Shown here piece by piece: positions 13,047 to 23,903 of a stretch of 64,000 bases of DNA. The notes beneath the pieces are model-generated. The model was not told where the DNA came from. It made no database searches and saw only the letters and a program-made list of their open reading frames with translations. A program made the position numbers and the translations under genes. This stretch comes from Antrodiella citrinella (lineage: Eukaryota; Basidiomycota; Agaricomycetes; Polyporales; Steccherinaceae), in NCBI GenBank assembly GCA_004802725.1, contig SGPM01000030.1, positions 62,001 through 126,000 of the forward strand, read 5' to 3'. Each line of letters begins with the position of its first letter. The stretch's first letter is position 1.

Positions 13047-13606
13047 CTTGGCGGGACTGACGACGCGAGGGCGCGTTCAGGAGCGCCGTTTTATACGAGA
13101 AATAAAGTCAAAACCAGATATTAGCCAGAATGTAGAAGACGTGGGGAAAGCGTGATAGATGGATGAGAAACGTTTCAAAGTGAGCCGGCGACGTGGACGA
13201 CTCAGACCGCGGTGTATGTTATGGTTTGAAAATAATTACCAAGTAAGTAATATTGAACATTTACCTATAATTCACCTCTATATCGCGGCGTCTTCAACGA
13301 CCAGTCCACTTCAACTCACTCAACTTGGAACTCACTGCGCACACTTCCACGTACTCCGTAGTTTCACCGGGATAGCATAAAATCGCTATCTTTAGCCTGC
13401 ATGTAAGTACTCGCAGACGATATGTTGAATTCTTATCAAAGTTACTGTAGGTTTGTAGCCCTTGACGGCGGTTTAAGTACTGCTTACGGACCCTGTTCAG
13501 CAGATGATGGGAAACTCATCGATGCCGTTATATATCTGGGTTGGCTGAATTGCAGGTCTTCTTTGTCCCTCGAACTTGGTGTCTCTCGCCCCTTACGGTA
13601 GTGCCA
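13047..13606. promoter_or_regulatory. Divergent promoter region, coatomer alpha / DUF6535 gene
   Basis: These 560 bp separate two divergent start codons. AT-rich tracts occur around 13230-13280. No specific operator was recognised. Confidence 0.4.
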
Positions 13607-16600
13607 ATGTCCACATCGCCTTTGCCCGCGCAAGCGAAGCCAGCTGCAGGCCCGGGTGACGATATACAGTGAGTCCGACTGTTTATTGCATGTTCATATC
13701 ATATTCATCTCTTGAATCAGATTTCCTGATGGCGGCGGCAGTGAAGCTCTGCGCCTTCTTGCAGCTATCCTGTACACTGTCCGCAATGCTCCCAAAGACT
13801 CGATGGCAGGACCGTTCTGGGATATGTACAGGGCGGAGGCGGAAGAGTATGATAACGAGTTCCTACGCAGATATGGCGGAGATTTAGACATTGGGTTGCT
13901 CTTTGTATGAACAGCTCTCCTCTCTTAATGCGAATTGATTGACGATCCTGTAATTCGTAGGCTGGTCTTTTCTCTACTGTCAGCACGAGCTTTCTGGTCA
14001 TGATGCAACCCGACCTTAGTGTGGATCCCAGTCGCACTACGCACGCTTTGCTTCGCATGATGGTTCATGCTCTGAATCAAACTGCTTTCCCAGACGGACT
14101 CGCTGAGCTTCCGGATGCATGGAGCGGCCCTAGCACCACAGTCATCTGGGTGCAGTCCCTGCTCTATGCCAGCCTTGGCTTCAGCCTTTTTGCCGCTCTT
14201 GGGGCCGTGTTGGGAAAGCAATGGCTCAGCGAATACAGCAAAGTTGGCGAACGTGGCACCGTAGAAGCTCGATGCAGACATCGACAGCGCAAGTTCACAG
14301 GTCTCGAAAAGTGGCATCTGCGCACTGTGTTGGAGCTTGTGCCGATTATGCTCCAGATATCCCTGTTGCTCTTCGGTGTTGGTCTATCTGCGTACATTTG
14401 GGATCGGGACCGGATTCTTGGCGCGGTGGTCATTGCTGCCAATGGGGTAGGCGTACTGCTCTATTACATGGCATTTGCGGCATCTGTCGTCTATCTTGAC
14501 TGTCCGTTTCGTACACCTATCACCGCCTTCTTCGACGCGTCTCGAGAGGAGTTGCTCCGACCTTCGCGTGTTCTATTGACATGCGCGTTATTAGGCAGAG
14601 ACGCAGCCATTTCTTTTGGTTCTCATACGTGTGCGATGTCGCAGCACTTCTATGACCGCCTCACCACTGCCCAAATTTGGTCCAATGGGTGGCTGAGATC
14701 AACGGGGACATCTGCTCGTCCTATTTCATTATCTCTCTGTAATGCTTTTCGGAGCGTCAGAAGATGGTTTTCTTCGCGGCGGCCCTACGGAAATACTTCA
14801 GACGAGCTTGTTCTGCATTTTCACCCGCAACGGCCAGAGTCACCGGATTTACCCAGGCATGAGCCTCAAAGCGACGATGTCTCATCCACCCCTTCTCGCC
14901 TATCCCTATTCCACATAGACCCTATGCTCTGGATTCCGCATGATCCTTTACCTCCGGATGTTTCCTTCGCATTATCTATCTCTTGGATCATGGAAACGTC
15001 TAGTGACCCTGCTGTGCTGCTCACTGCCATCCAGAGCATCTTCGAGGTAGACTGGCCTGTCACAATTGATGTTTTCCCGATGTTGACTCGTCTTTTGGTC
15101 GCCTTCTCTGATTGCTTCCGGGCTGGTCCAAATGGCCAACCACGACTGGTTACCAAGCGGGAGGTAGCCATCGCGTCTAGCAAGGCATTCTTGCGGTTGT
15201 ATTGGGAGAGACGATACATATCGCCTCATGAAATGTTGACAAGGCCATTGTATGGCGAAGACTCTGTCTTCGCCGACAGCTCGAGCATACCAATAACCAG
15301 AACTTCTCCCTGGTTGGGTGTACTCACAATTGAGGAACCGGATCCCGAGCTTCACTTCGCGCAGGAGTTGATGATTGACACCATGTACTCCCACCTACGA
15401 TGCACTGTTGACGACCGACCCAATGGTCGGCATTGGGCAAGTTCTCAGCGCATAGATCTTCCTGATCTACCTCCACATGTGTTGTCCTGGTTCTCTCCTA
15501 TCATGGCCCACATGCTCTCTGATCAAACCTTCCTACCAACGTCTGTAAGACGCACCTTGGCTACTTTTATCGTGAAGACACTCCGCCCATCCCTACCCAA
15601 TCCCGAAGGCACGTTGCTACCCAATGCTAAAGTCTCAGCAACACCCAATCCCGAAGTTTCGTACCATCTTATCTCCGCTGCATTTTTGTTGGGCTACAAA
15701 CCTGATGCATCGAAAAAGGTCAATTTCCTCAGGTCTTTCAAGTCACCGTACGTCCATCACTATTGAAGCAAATTTTTCACTTCATTGAGCATTTGGGCAT
15801 AGTGATTCAGCTTTCCAGGCGTTACGAGTGCTGCTACATCAGCTCAGTGAAAAGGCACTCCCAGGTGGTCTTTCTCCGCTCGAAGATTCAGCAATAGAAA
15901 AAGAAGACAAGGCGGACATATCCGTGCTCGCGATACGTCTCCTGGACCCCTTAGTAAAATTCGCTCAAGAGACTCAATATCATGACGTCTTTCTTAAATC
16001 GCAGTTCTCCCTGTGGTGCATAAATATGTGTCGGCTCTGTCTGTCACCGAATCGACGTGGGCTAGGCTTTCCGCATACTTCCGTCGTATGTCATCGTCTG
16101 CTTGTGCGCTTGAGCCTACTGTCGGGGAACATCCACGATCGTGACGAGTATGATCTATTCAAGGCCGGCCTTCCTATATGGAATGTCTATTACAATCTCT
16201 CTCCGCGTCTAGATGGTGATGGGGTATATCTCAAGACCATACCTCCTCTGTCGCGAGACGACTGCCATTGGGTACTCCGTTACGCTCACCTCCTCCGCGA
16301 AGACCGCACGCCATGGTCCCACCCCGATACTTTGGATGTCGACGTTGACGCCTTTGCGGACGCGCTTCTCATCCTTTGTGAAGTGCCAGACATATCAAAA
16401 ATAGCGGTTGAAGGTGTCACAAATGGCGCAACCATGTCAGATCTGCTGCTTCTCGTGCACAAGGCAGCGCAATTGTCCATGGCCGTTAGCCACGCACGTC
16501 TGCGCCTAGTCACGATGAGGCTCCTCAGAGTTTTGCTACCGGACGACTCGCCTGCTGCGATGCCTCTGGCGGTTGCATGTACGCCTGAGTCCTTCGACCC

Positions 16601-17330
16601 GTTCTTGTATAGGTTGGTAGATCCCTACTTCGACGCGACCGTCGAGGATCCTATGGACGCGGAACGGCGTGACGCAGATTATGCAGCCATACTGCGAGCT
16701 CTGATCGCTCACACTCGCGACAGCAACCCAACTGCGGACTGGCTCATCGATAACCCCAATGGGTTTACGTATGAGCATGCTCCAAAATGCATCGCCATCT
16801 TGGAGCAAGTGTACCAGAGGAGGGTTACCAAGCATCAGCTGAGCCAATGGAACCTTCGACGTAATTTGGCATATATTCTCCTCCACTACGCGCATCTCTT
16901 TTCAGAGCAATGGTTACGACCTACGGGAGAGTGGTCGAGAAAACGTCTCCCTATCGTGGTCGTATGTCTTGCCTGGAAGGACGTCAACGAAACGTGGGCC
17001 ATCGAGGAGGGAATCCTGCATATGCTTATCATCCGAACCTTGAAGGCTTTAGAACTCGTCCCTTTGCGGAGTCTTACGCGGCGGGACTTCATAAAACAGG
17101 GTGTAGGACGTCTTTTGCAGGAGGCATATAATGGGATGTTTTGTGTTTCAAAAGGAAGCGTAGGCAACATCAGCTGGGATCAAGCTGCGCTCCAAGAAGC
17201 GCAGGACCGCATGAGGAGAAGACTCGTATATCTCGGGCTAGATGCGTTGCCTTTCGTTTCAATGACTTCGGAGGATCGTCACTCACAGTCGCCTCGTCAT
17301 ATCGATTGGTCACGGTTTAGGCCGACCTGA
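13607..17330 (+). CDS. DUF6535-domain membrane protein (intact)
   Basis: Four exons (13607-13668, 13721-13904, 13961-15747, 15803-17330) give 1186 residues, all phases consistent. It starts MSTSPLPAQAKPAAGPGDD. DUF6535 lies at about residues 45-260: FWDMYRAEAEEYD, then LDIGLLFAGLFSTVSTSFLV, SLLYASLGFSLFAALGAVLG, and two more hydrophobic segments near MLQISLLLFGVGLSAYIW and VIAANGVGVLLYYMAFAAS, so four membrane spans are likely. The remaining 900 residues look like helical soluble sequence with no motif I know. DUF6535 is common in agaricomycetes and has no established function that I know of. A broken relative lies at 43.5-47.6 kb. The gene converges on the WD40-like gene with a gap of only about 225 bp. 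Confidence 0.92.
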
Positions 17331-17555
17331 GCTGTACCAACGACGTGTGCTTGAGCCGAAAGGACGTTTTTTCCCCTTTGTAGTACATGGACGCTGTAGG
17401 GATACCAATGAATTATAATCCACGCGTACATACCACCAGGCACGTTCACATCACCCGGCGTAGCTAAATAACAATGCACTGCAATCATGAAGTCATTTTT
17501 GCAACAAGTACATCCGAGACAACAAGAAAGGCTTCTGAATTATTGAAGAAAATCT

Positions 17556-19140
17556 TCACCAAAACCCAGAATTAGCGACCTGAGGGCGCGCATCACCATA
17601 TGTTGGCAGTTTTTTCGGGTCCGCATCCACACCAAATTTATATGTGACTGTAGAATGAGATTAGAACACTGATCCAACATGATGAATTGTCCACTCACAG
17701 GTGCGATGGCCACCACTATCGAACGTGTAACCGAATGCAGCCTCGTCGTGATATGCCGGTTGAGGCCAATAGTGTTCATCGTCAAACTCCGCTTCGCACA
17801 AATCACCATATGCATCTTCGTTGTAAGGTGACCTCGGAATCTTCGCTGGTTTATAACTGTGGTGATATCCAAGTCTGTCCACGTATTTACTCGTCGTGGT
17901 GACGAAGAGGGTGGAACGAGGGGCGTTCCAAGCTAGATCTGAGCCAGAGTTGTTGCTCGTTGCAAGCTCGTATAAGACCGTCCCTACGCGTGATTCCCAG
18001 ACCAGGATAGACTCTGAATGCATGCCGGCAGAAATAATCACTGACAATTCACAAGAGCGTCGGTCGTGATGAAAATACCGGAAACACCGGACGAACTTAC
18101 AAAGTAATCCGTCAACGTGGATATACAATGCGCTTCTAGCATCTCGCCGCTGGACCCGCAGTCCAATGATATGGAGGGAAGAGGCTGGCGGATATCAAAC
18201 AGACGGGCGAGGCCGTCGGTGCAGGATGTTAGGAATGAGTTGGGGTCCTGTGCACTGTATGAAAAGCCGTTGGCCTCTCCCCCATGACTAAGGAACTTAG
18301 AAATTGGTTTCATCCCACTTTCCAGATCTGCCGTCCAGCACGAGTATGTTTCCGTGAGGGCGACAAGCATTTGCCCATTCGACAGCAGACTCCAGCTCGC
18401 AGGTTCAGTAGCCTCTGCGTGAAAAGCGACAGCGGTATGCCTAGCCGTCCCCATTGACCTTTCGATCCTATCAATATTATCCCGCCAGGAGTTTTTGATG
18501 TTGACCTTTCCTTTTCCAATTCTCTTGTCTCCGTCCGATCCGTGATCAGGCAGGGAGTCAACGTTCCACACCTCTACCCTACGTTTGCCAGCGCGTAGGT
18601 GTTTGCTACCATCCTCCACAAGCATAATAGGACCATCCCCGTTGGACTTGAGGGTATGCTTTACGCCGTTCCGTGTGCCATCGCATCAATAGCTCTTGAT
18701 TCGCTGACTGTCCGCAACGTAGATCAGCTTGCGAGTCGCATCCATCTCAATTTGGTACGGCACATCGGTGAGTCCACATTCTATCGCGATCTGCTTGCAA
18801 AATCCATCGTCTTCGATCTCGTCAAGGAGGAAATAAGACAGCTCGGGATCACGATCCTTGTAGCCACCAGCGCCGATGATGCCGAGACGGGCTGAGTTCT
18901 GGGGGAGACAGAGATTGATTGGAGAATCAATACGACTACTAGCGACGGAAAGGCGGGCTTGTGTGATAGCTCGCGCCAGAGGAGAGAGCGGCGGTGTGAA
19001 GGCAAGCGCGTTCTTCCTGAAACGCGCTAAAGGAGAGGAGTATGTATGGGGTTTCTCTAGACTGCCGTAAGGTAAGGGTTTCGGAAATTGCTCTGACACG
19101 ACGAGTAGAGTTAGGGATGCGCAGTTTGTGTACGGATGCG
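17556..19140 (-). pseudogene. WD40-like protein gene with interrupted frame
   Basis: The segments read as one beta-propeller protein: GAGGYKDRDPELSYFLLDE, MDATRKLIYVADSQRIKSY, GPIMLVEDGSKHLRAGKRR, LARLFDIRQPLPSISLD, ILVWESRVGTVLYELATS and a last exon ending DARPQVANSGFW (17556-17672 region). Two problems break it. First, an in-frame TGA at 18686-18688, where the frame otherwise continues directly into GTRNGVKHTLKS; TGG is the likely ancestor. Second, near 18040-18110 the frame before and after cannot be joined by the obvious GTAAGT...GTCAG intron in phase. The 5' exon also lacks an ATG. It could be a pseudogene, or two sequence errors in a real WD40 gene. Confidence 0.6.
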
Positions 19141-19153
19141 CGAAGACTGACGA

Positions 19154-19528
19154 CTAATCAGCTGGTTGATGTCTGTCTGTCTGCCTCAGTCTGCCTCCCA
19201 GCGCGACTCCGAACGCCTGCACAATTGGATAGAACATGCTCAGGGCCCTCGCGTCTGTGATTTAATATGCTTAAACGGTTACAAAGATCGATCAAACAAC
19301 AAACTTACTCATACTGCCTGTGGGGATGTCCCGCTCCGGGTCTTTCCCCAACGTCCTCCGACCATGGGCAAAGGATGGCACAAAACCCATCCTCAATTCT
19401 CTGCCGTAGGCGAAGCCAACCATCTCGTTGAGAAGATCATCAGCCTTGGTTAGGACAACAGGGTCGATGTTCGGGTATGCGGGGTCATCTGCGATTGCAC
19501 TGCAAACCGCCACGAGAACCTCCTTCAT
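19154..19528 (-). CDS. Small unrecognised protein
   Basis: Two exons (19309-19528 and 19154-19254, GTAAGT...CACAG intron) give 106 residues from the first ATG, ending LRQTDRHQPAD. Composition is coding-like: MKEVLVAVCSAIADDPAYPN, then VLTKADDLLNEMVGFAYG and SMFYPIVQAFGVALGG, mostly helical. The same frame stays open upstream of the ATG to about 19567, and a further upstream segment starting MSLLNDIEGLSKDF (near 19657) could be the true N-terminal exon, but I could not join it in frame. I do not recognise the family. It lies only about 15 bp before the WD40-like frame on the same strand, so the two might be parts of one gene. Confidence 0.45.
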
Positions 19529-19842
19529 CCTAGTCTCGGCTTGCTTGCGACTCAACTGACTCAAATCGTTTTTCCGTCCCCGTGTGTGTGCTCACAGCGT
19601 TCTAAAAATGTCTAGAAATCCTTGGAGAGGCCTTCGATATCGTTTAATAGAGACATGGTCGAGATGATAAAGAAATGCGTCGAGATGCTGTTCAAATGTC
19701 GAATGGCACTCGAGTGGCAACAGTGTGGATCTGCTTGATGACACGTTAGACATGCGATTTTCGAGACAGTTAAAACACAAACATTGCGTATGAGATTATC
19801 AGTGGTTGTCTTGATTGGAGAGTGCGAGAGTTTGCTACTGTG

Positions 19843-20214
19843 TCAAGAGTTCAGTGGGGGGATCGAAACAGCTGAAGTCTCCACAAAGGAAAACACAGAG
19901 TATTTATGAATGAGGACACAGGCATTAACGGCATTGCGCGTGATAGATATGATCTGGACACGATAAACATCGTCAACGGACATCATGTAAAACATGCGAG
20001 GGAACAGCAGTACGTAACTGGGGACGCCTGGGTCCGAGATGTCACCAGTCACTGGTTGGTCATCGGTACTGGTTAGCTTGAATAATGCAGAGGGAACGTC
20101 AGATAGCTCCCATTGGACTTCAACACACCGTCCTTCACAGCGTTGCGAAATTGTCCTCGCATGTATCAACGCAACGATAGTGATCAGGGTTGTCTGATAC
20201 TGAATACTGAGCAA
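19843..20214 (-). CDS. Possible exon of an unrecognised protein
   Basis: An open frame of about 120 codons without an ATG start, with coding-like composition (SDVPSALFKLTSTDDQPVTG, YRVQIISITRNAVNACVLIH). A CTCAG or TTCAG acceptor precedes it, and upstream a hydrophobic run (CAFILILVSIAA) with a following GTGATG donor could be a signal-peptide exon. The join lacks a clear start codon. It may be a small gene or the relic of one. Confidence 0.25.
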   Translation of the reverse strand: MLSIQYQTTLITIVALIHARTISQRCEGRCVEVQWELSDVPSALFKLTSTDDQPVTGDISDPGVPSYVLLFPRMFYMMSVDDVYRVQIISITRNAVNACVLIHKYSVFSFVETSAVSIPPLNS

Positions 20215-20367
20215 GTCGTTTCTTCAGCGCTCAGCCGCGGCCACGAGCGGCATCACCAGCTGCGATGGAAACAAGAATCAAAATGAACGCACAAGGTGAT
20301 ATGTATACCGAAGCGGAAAGAATGGTCCATCCATGAAAGAGAATCGAATAAAGTACGATATATGCTG

Positions 20368-23295
20368 TTAAATCCCCGTCAGACTCAACTCACTCCTCGA
20401 CGGTGTCCGGGAAACAAAATTGGGCATGGGTATCAAAAGTTGGTTGGAGTCCTTGGGTATACGCGTCTCCCTTGCGTGCGCTTGTCTGACGTATGCATAT
20501 CTCTGGAAATGGTTGAGGGCTTGGAGGAAGTACACGCCAACCTGTTATCGTTGCCGTTGTCAAAGACATGTGGTGAATTTTCATGATATGTATACGCACA
20601 GAATACCCTCTGAGCTCGTTGAAGACGTCCACAGTCAGCTCGCGGACGATTTCTTGTTGATGGAAGAGACCGAAGCTGAGAGGCAGCAGCCCGTTATGAT
20701 GAGGAGGGAGTAAGGACAACAGCTAGACAAGATAGACATAAGATGTCGCGAAGGTGTAAATAAGCTGACATTACATACCTCTGTGACTTGGTCGTAGGAT
20801 TGTACATTCTCGGCGAGTGTTCGCATGATGAGCTCTACCTCTCCATCGGACATCCGCTTAGCGTGTCGCAGCCTCCAAAGCTGATGAGCCAAATCAAACC
20901 CTTGCATGGGATTCGTATCAAGGCTCTTCTTGAAATCCTGCGAATCGATTACGCGTCAGAAGGACAACTCATGTGAGCATGATACGAGCACATACAATTT
21001 GATATAGCTCATAGATCTCCGTCCTTCGGAAAGCCTCTATCCGACTTGCATTGGCTGACAATTCACGCGCCCCACCAGCTTCATCCGCAAAGCAGAGTCC
21101 ACTACCTAGATGCGAATTCTCACTCGAGCGTTCAGTATACGATCCACCGGGATAACCAACAGTCGTGTTGATTCCGAGTACGTCCTCTTCATACCGTGAG
21201 GCGAGACGGACAAAGCGGCCAGTATATTCAGCGAATCGTGCGCGAACATGAGCTTCGCCGAAGTGGAACGAGATGGCTGAGATGATCTGAAATACAAGGG
21301 GTCAGGGGAGAGTACAAGCGAGACAGAGCAGAGACGACATACATCTTCCATAAACATATTGTCGACATCTGACTTGTACTCGCCCCGCTTCTCAGTCGGG
21401 TTTAGATCTTTGCTTGGTCGAAAGTCCTCTTCACTTCCATGTGATCCTTCCGTCTTCAGCGTCGCTGTACGATTGAGAATTGGAACAAGTGCAACTGCGG
21501 TGGGTGGGTGATTGATCGCTATATCTTTCGACACAACGATTCGACTGGTCGAGATGTCGCACAAAAGATCCCAATCTCCTGCAGATTCGAAAATAGGGTT
21601 GGTCACACCTGCGATGTAACCGGGTCTGCATATCTTATCGGTGAGACACATATGCGCAATGGGTATCATCAGGGAACGTACATTGACTCCCATTCTTCTC
21701 GATTGGTCAAATTAGCGTAAGGGAAGGCCCTCTTAATAAACCCGCGAAACACGGTCCCGCAACCTGAGCCAAGTGCACACGCTGACAAGACATAACTGGA
21801 TACTTGTCCGGCTGGTCTATGGTGGCCAAGGAAAATTATGCGCTTTCCTGTTACTAGGGCATTGAACATGAGGATGATCGGGTGCGTTGAATTACCGCTG
21901 GTATGCAGATGAGGATGAGAGGGACCAGTGATGACCGTATTCGGACCAGAGAATGTCTGAATCAGCTGGATGAGTGAGTACTGAACAACAACCAGCATCG
22001 TTAGTAATCTCGCTTAATGAAGAAAGTAGAACACTTACATCTCCGACTTCTTCAGGGAATGTAGACAGAGGTAGTCGGATAGGTATCATGTGGTCGTTAT
22101 AATACATTACAGCTGGGAAGAAGTGCGTGTCTTTCAACGCTGTGGGGTTGTGAGGCGCACTTGGAGCCAAGCCCGAGTCCTCGCGACGTAAATGTTGCGA
22201 TTGAGAGGAGGAAGACGATGCATCCGTAGACTTCCTCCCATAGATTGAAGCAGTCCCGTTGCTGCTCGGAGCATGGGGTACTGCTGTAGCCTGCCCGACC
22301 TGGTCCAAACCGCTTTCGTCGCCGACCCAGACGGCACTTCCATCCAAGGAGAACGACGCTTCGGAAGGAGAGTACTGGCTATGCTGCTGCAGACTTGTCA
22401 AACTGCTCGCTGGACCTTTCTTCTCCTTCCCTTTCTCCTTCGTCCGGAGCACAATTCCCTCATCAAAACTGTTTAATGATCCGATGGAATCACTGTTCCC
22501 GTGCCCGACCTTGGTGGAGGAACTTGTCTTCGTAGATGGATCAGGAAGGTTGGGCCTGAGAAGGTCCTCAAATCTCTCGATGAAGAGGTCCTTCCGTTCG
22601 GACGTCCGTAGAATAAGCTTCTCGTGACGTGTCAAAACGGGAGCCTTGGATATATCGATGGAATTGATGGCATCGAAGAGACGGGCGAGACAGTCTTGCG
22701 AAGGAGTCGTGAAATAGTCGTCCAATGCCATGAGTAGAACGGGCTGTTCAACGATATGTATCAGAAACGGCGAGATTGACAGACTGAGGCATACCTTGAA
22801 GATTTCAATGAACGAATGTCGCGTGCAAATAGCCATTGCCTTCACAATGGCACCTCTATAGATCCGTCCATTCAGCATCAGAACCGAATACAGGCCCGCG
22901 AAGCTTCTACCTTCGTACCGTCTTGTCCAACTTGGTCCGCACCAGGTTCAAAACGTATAGGAGTTCCTGCCTAGTCTCTGAAGACCTCTCGTATGCAGTT
23001 TCGTCCGACTCTATCTCCGGTGACAATGCAGGTGCAATGGTGTTGAAGGGCGTCTGGTTTAGAAAGAAGATGGTCCAATCCTCCGGTTGTCGCTCTGCAC
23101 CATCAGGCAGCATAAGATTTGCAAGAAGACTGATACAAGCCATTTAATATGAGTCGAGTAGCAGGACGTTGTCCGTCGTACGCACCCTTCATCTGTACCC
23201 AATGGTTGAGGAAATTGGTAGGTGAGTTGTGCTCCCCGGTCGATATCGAAGTCCGCGAGCAAGACAAAGGAGCAGTGTTGTGCGTTACCCGCCAT
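20368..23295 (-). CDS. AFI1: Afi1-like DENN/SPA protein (Arf3-interacting, polarity)
   Basis: A multi-exon gene reading without disruption. It opens MAGNAQHCSFVLLADFDIDR, and exon 2 continues LLANLMLPDGAERQPEDW, the N-terminal Arf3-docking block of Afi1 proteins (QFPQPLGTDEG then WTIFFLNQTPFNTI). A Ser-rich linker (about residues 190-300) separates this from the DENN-like core: MYYNDHMIPIRLPLS, ILMFNALVTGKRIIFLGHH, FKRAFPYANL-type and IPGYIAGVTNPIFE-type blocks. The last exon gives YFLQALNHFQRYAYVRQAH and ends RSELSLTGI at the TAA at 20368-20370. In yeast Afi1 binds the small GTPase Arf3 at the cortex and helps polarity; a similar role in this fungus is inferred from homology. Confidence 0.85.
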
Positions 23296-23903
23296 ATTTC
23301 ACGTTCAGAAAACGGCTATGGACAACCAAAAGAATCGGGGGAAGAGTTACGGTCAGATTGTCATAACTGTTGTACACTGGTAACCCAAGAGAATGCGATT
23401 CGTTTATGGGCGCCTGTGAGATTTAGCAGATCATCGGCAAAACCCGAAGTCGCCTTGGGTTTAGTCTGGTCGCGTTGGCGTTGTCGGCAACAGCACCGTC
23501 TGGGACTTCTTTCAGACTTCGTAAGTCCGCTACTTCCACACTACTACACAATGTAATGATGTTGAATCTATATCCTTCTGGCTAGATCTTTGGATGAGAC
23601 TCATCGAGTCCGAGCTCGCGTCCTTGTCGCATATGACGACGTAGACGACCCACTACAGATCCTGCGTATACTCACACGATGAAAGCTCTAACGACGATTC
23701 CCATGGCATTCCGTCACCGAGTCTGACATGAGCATGGAAAACTCATGTTATTCCATGCTTGTTCTTGAGTCCGAGAAACTATTGCTCCTGTCAAGTACGC
23801 CTGGGCCGCCTGGTGTGAATGGATTTAAGCACCCCACGGACCAAGGTCTCCCTTTTCTCTCTGTACTCGGTACTCCCCAACTATCGTTTGTCCCAAGAAA
23901 ACC
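23296..23903. other. Divergent intergenic region, Afi1-like / kinase
   Basis: No gene with convincing coding sequence. It separates divergent start codons and should contain both promoters; a CT-rich tract precedes the kinase start near 23850-23900. Confidence 0.4.

Noticed and set aside
18686..18688. In-frame TGA read as selenocysteine
   Set aside because: Selenoproteins are not known in these fungi to my knowledge, WD40 proteins are not selenoproteins, and a second frame break lies nearby.
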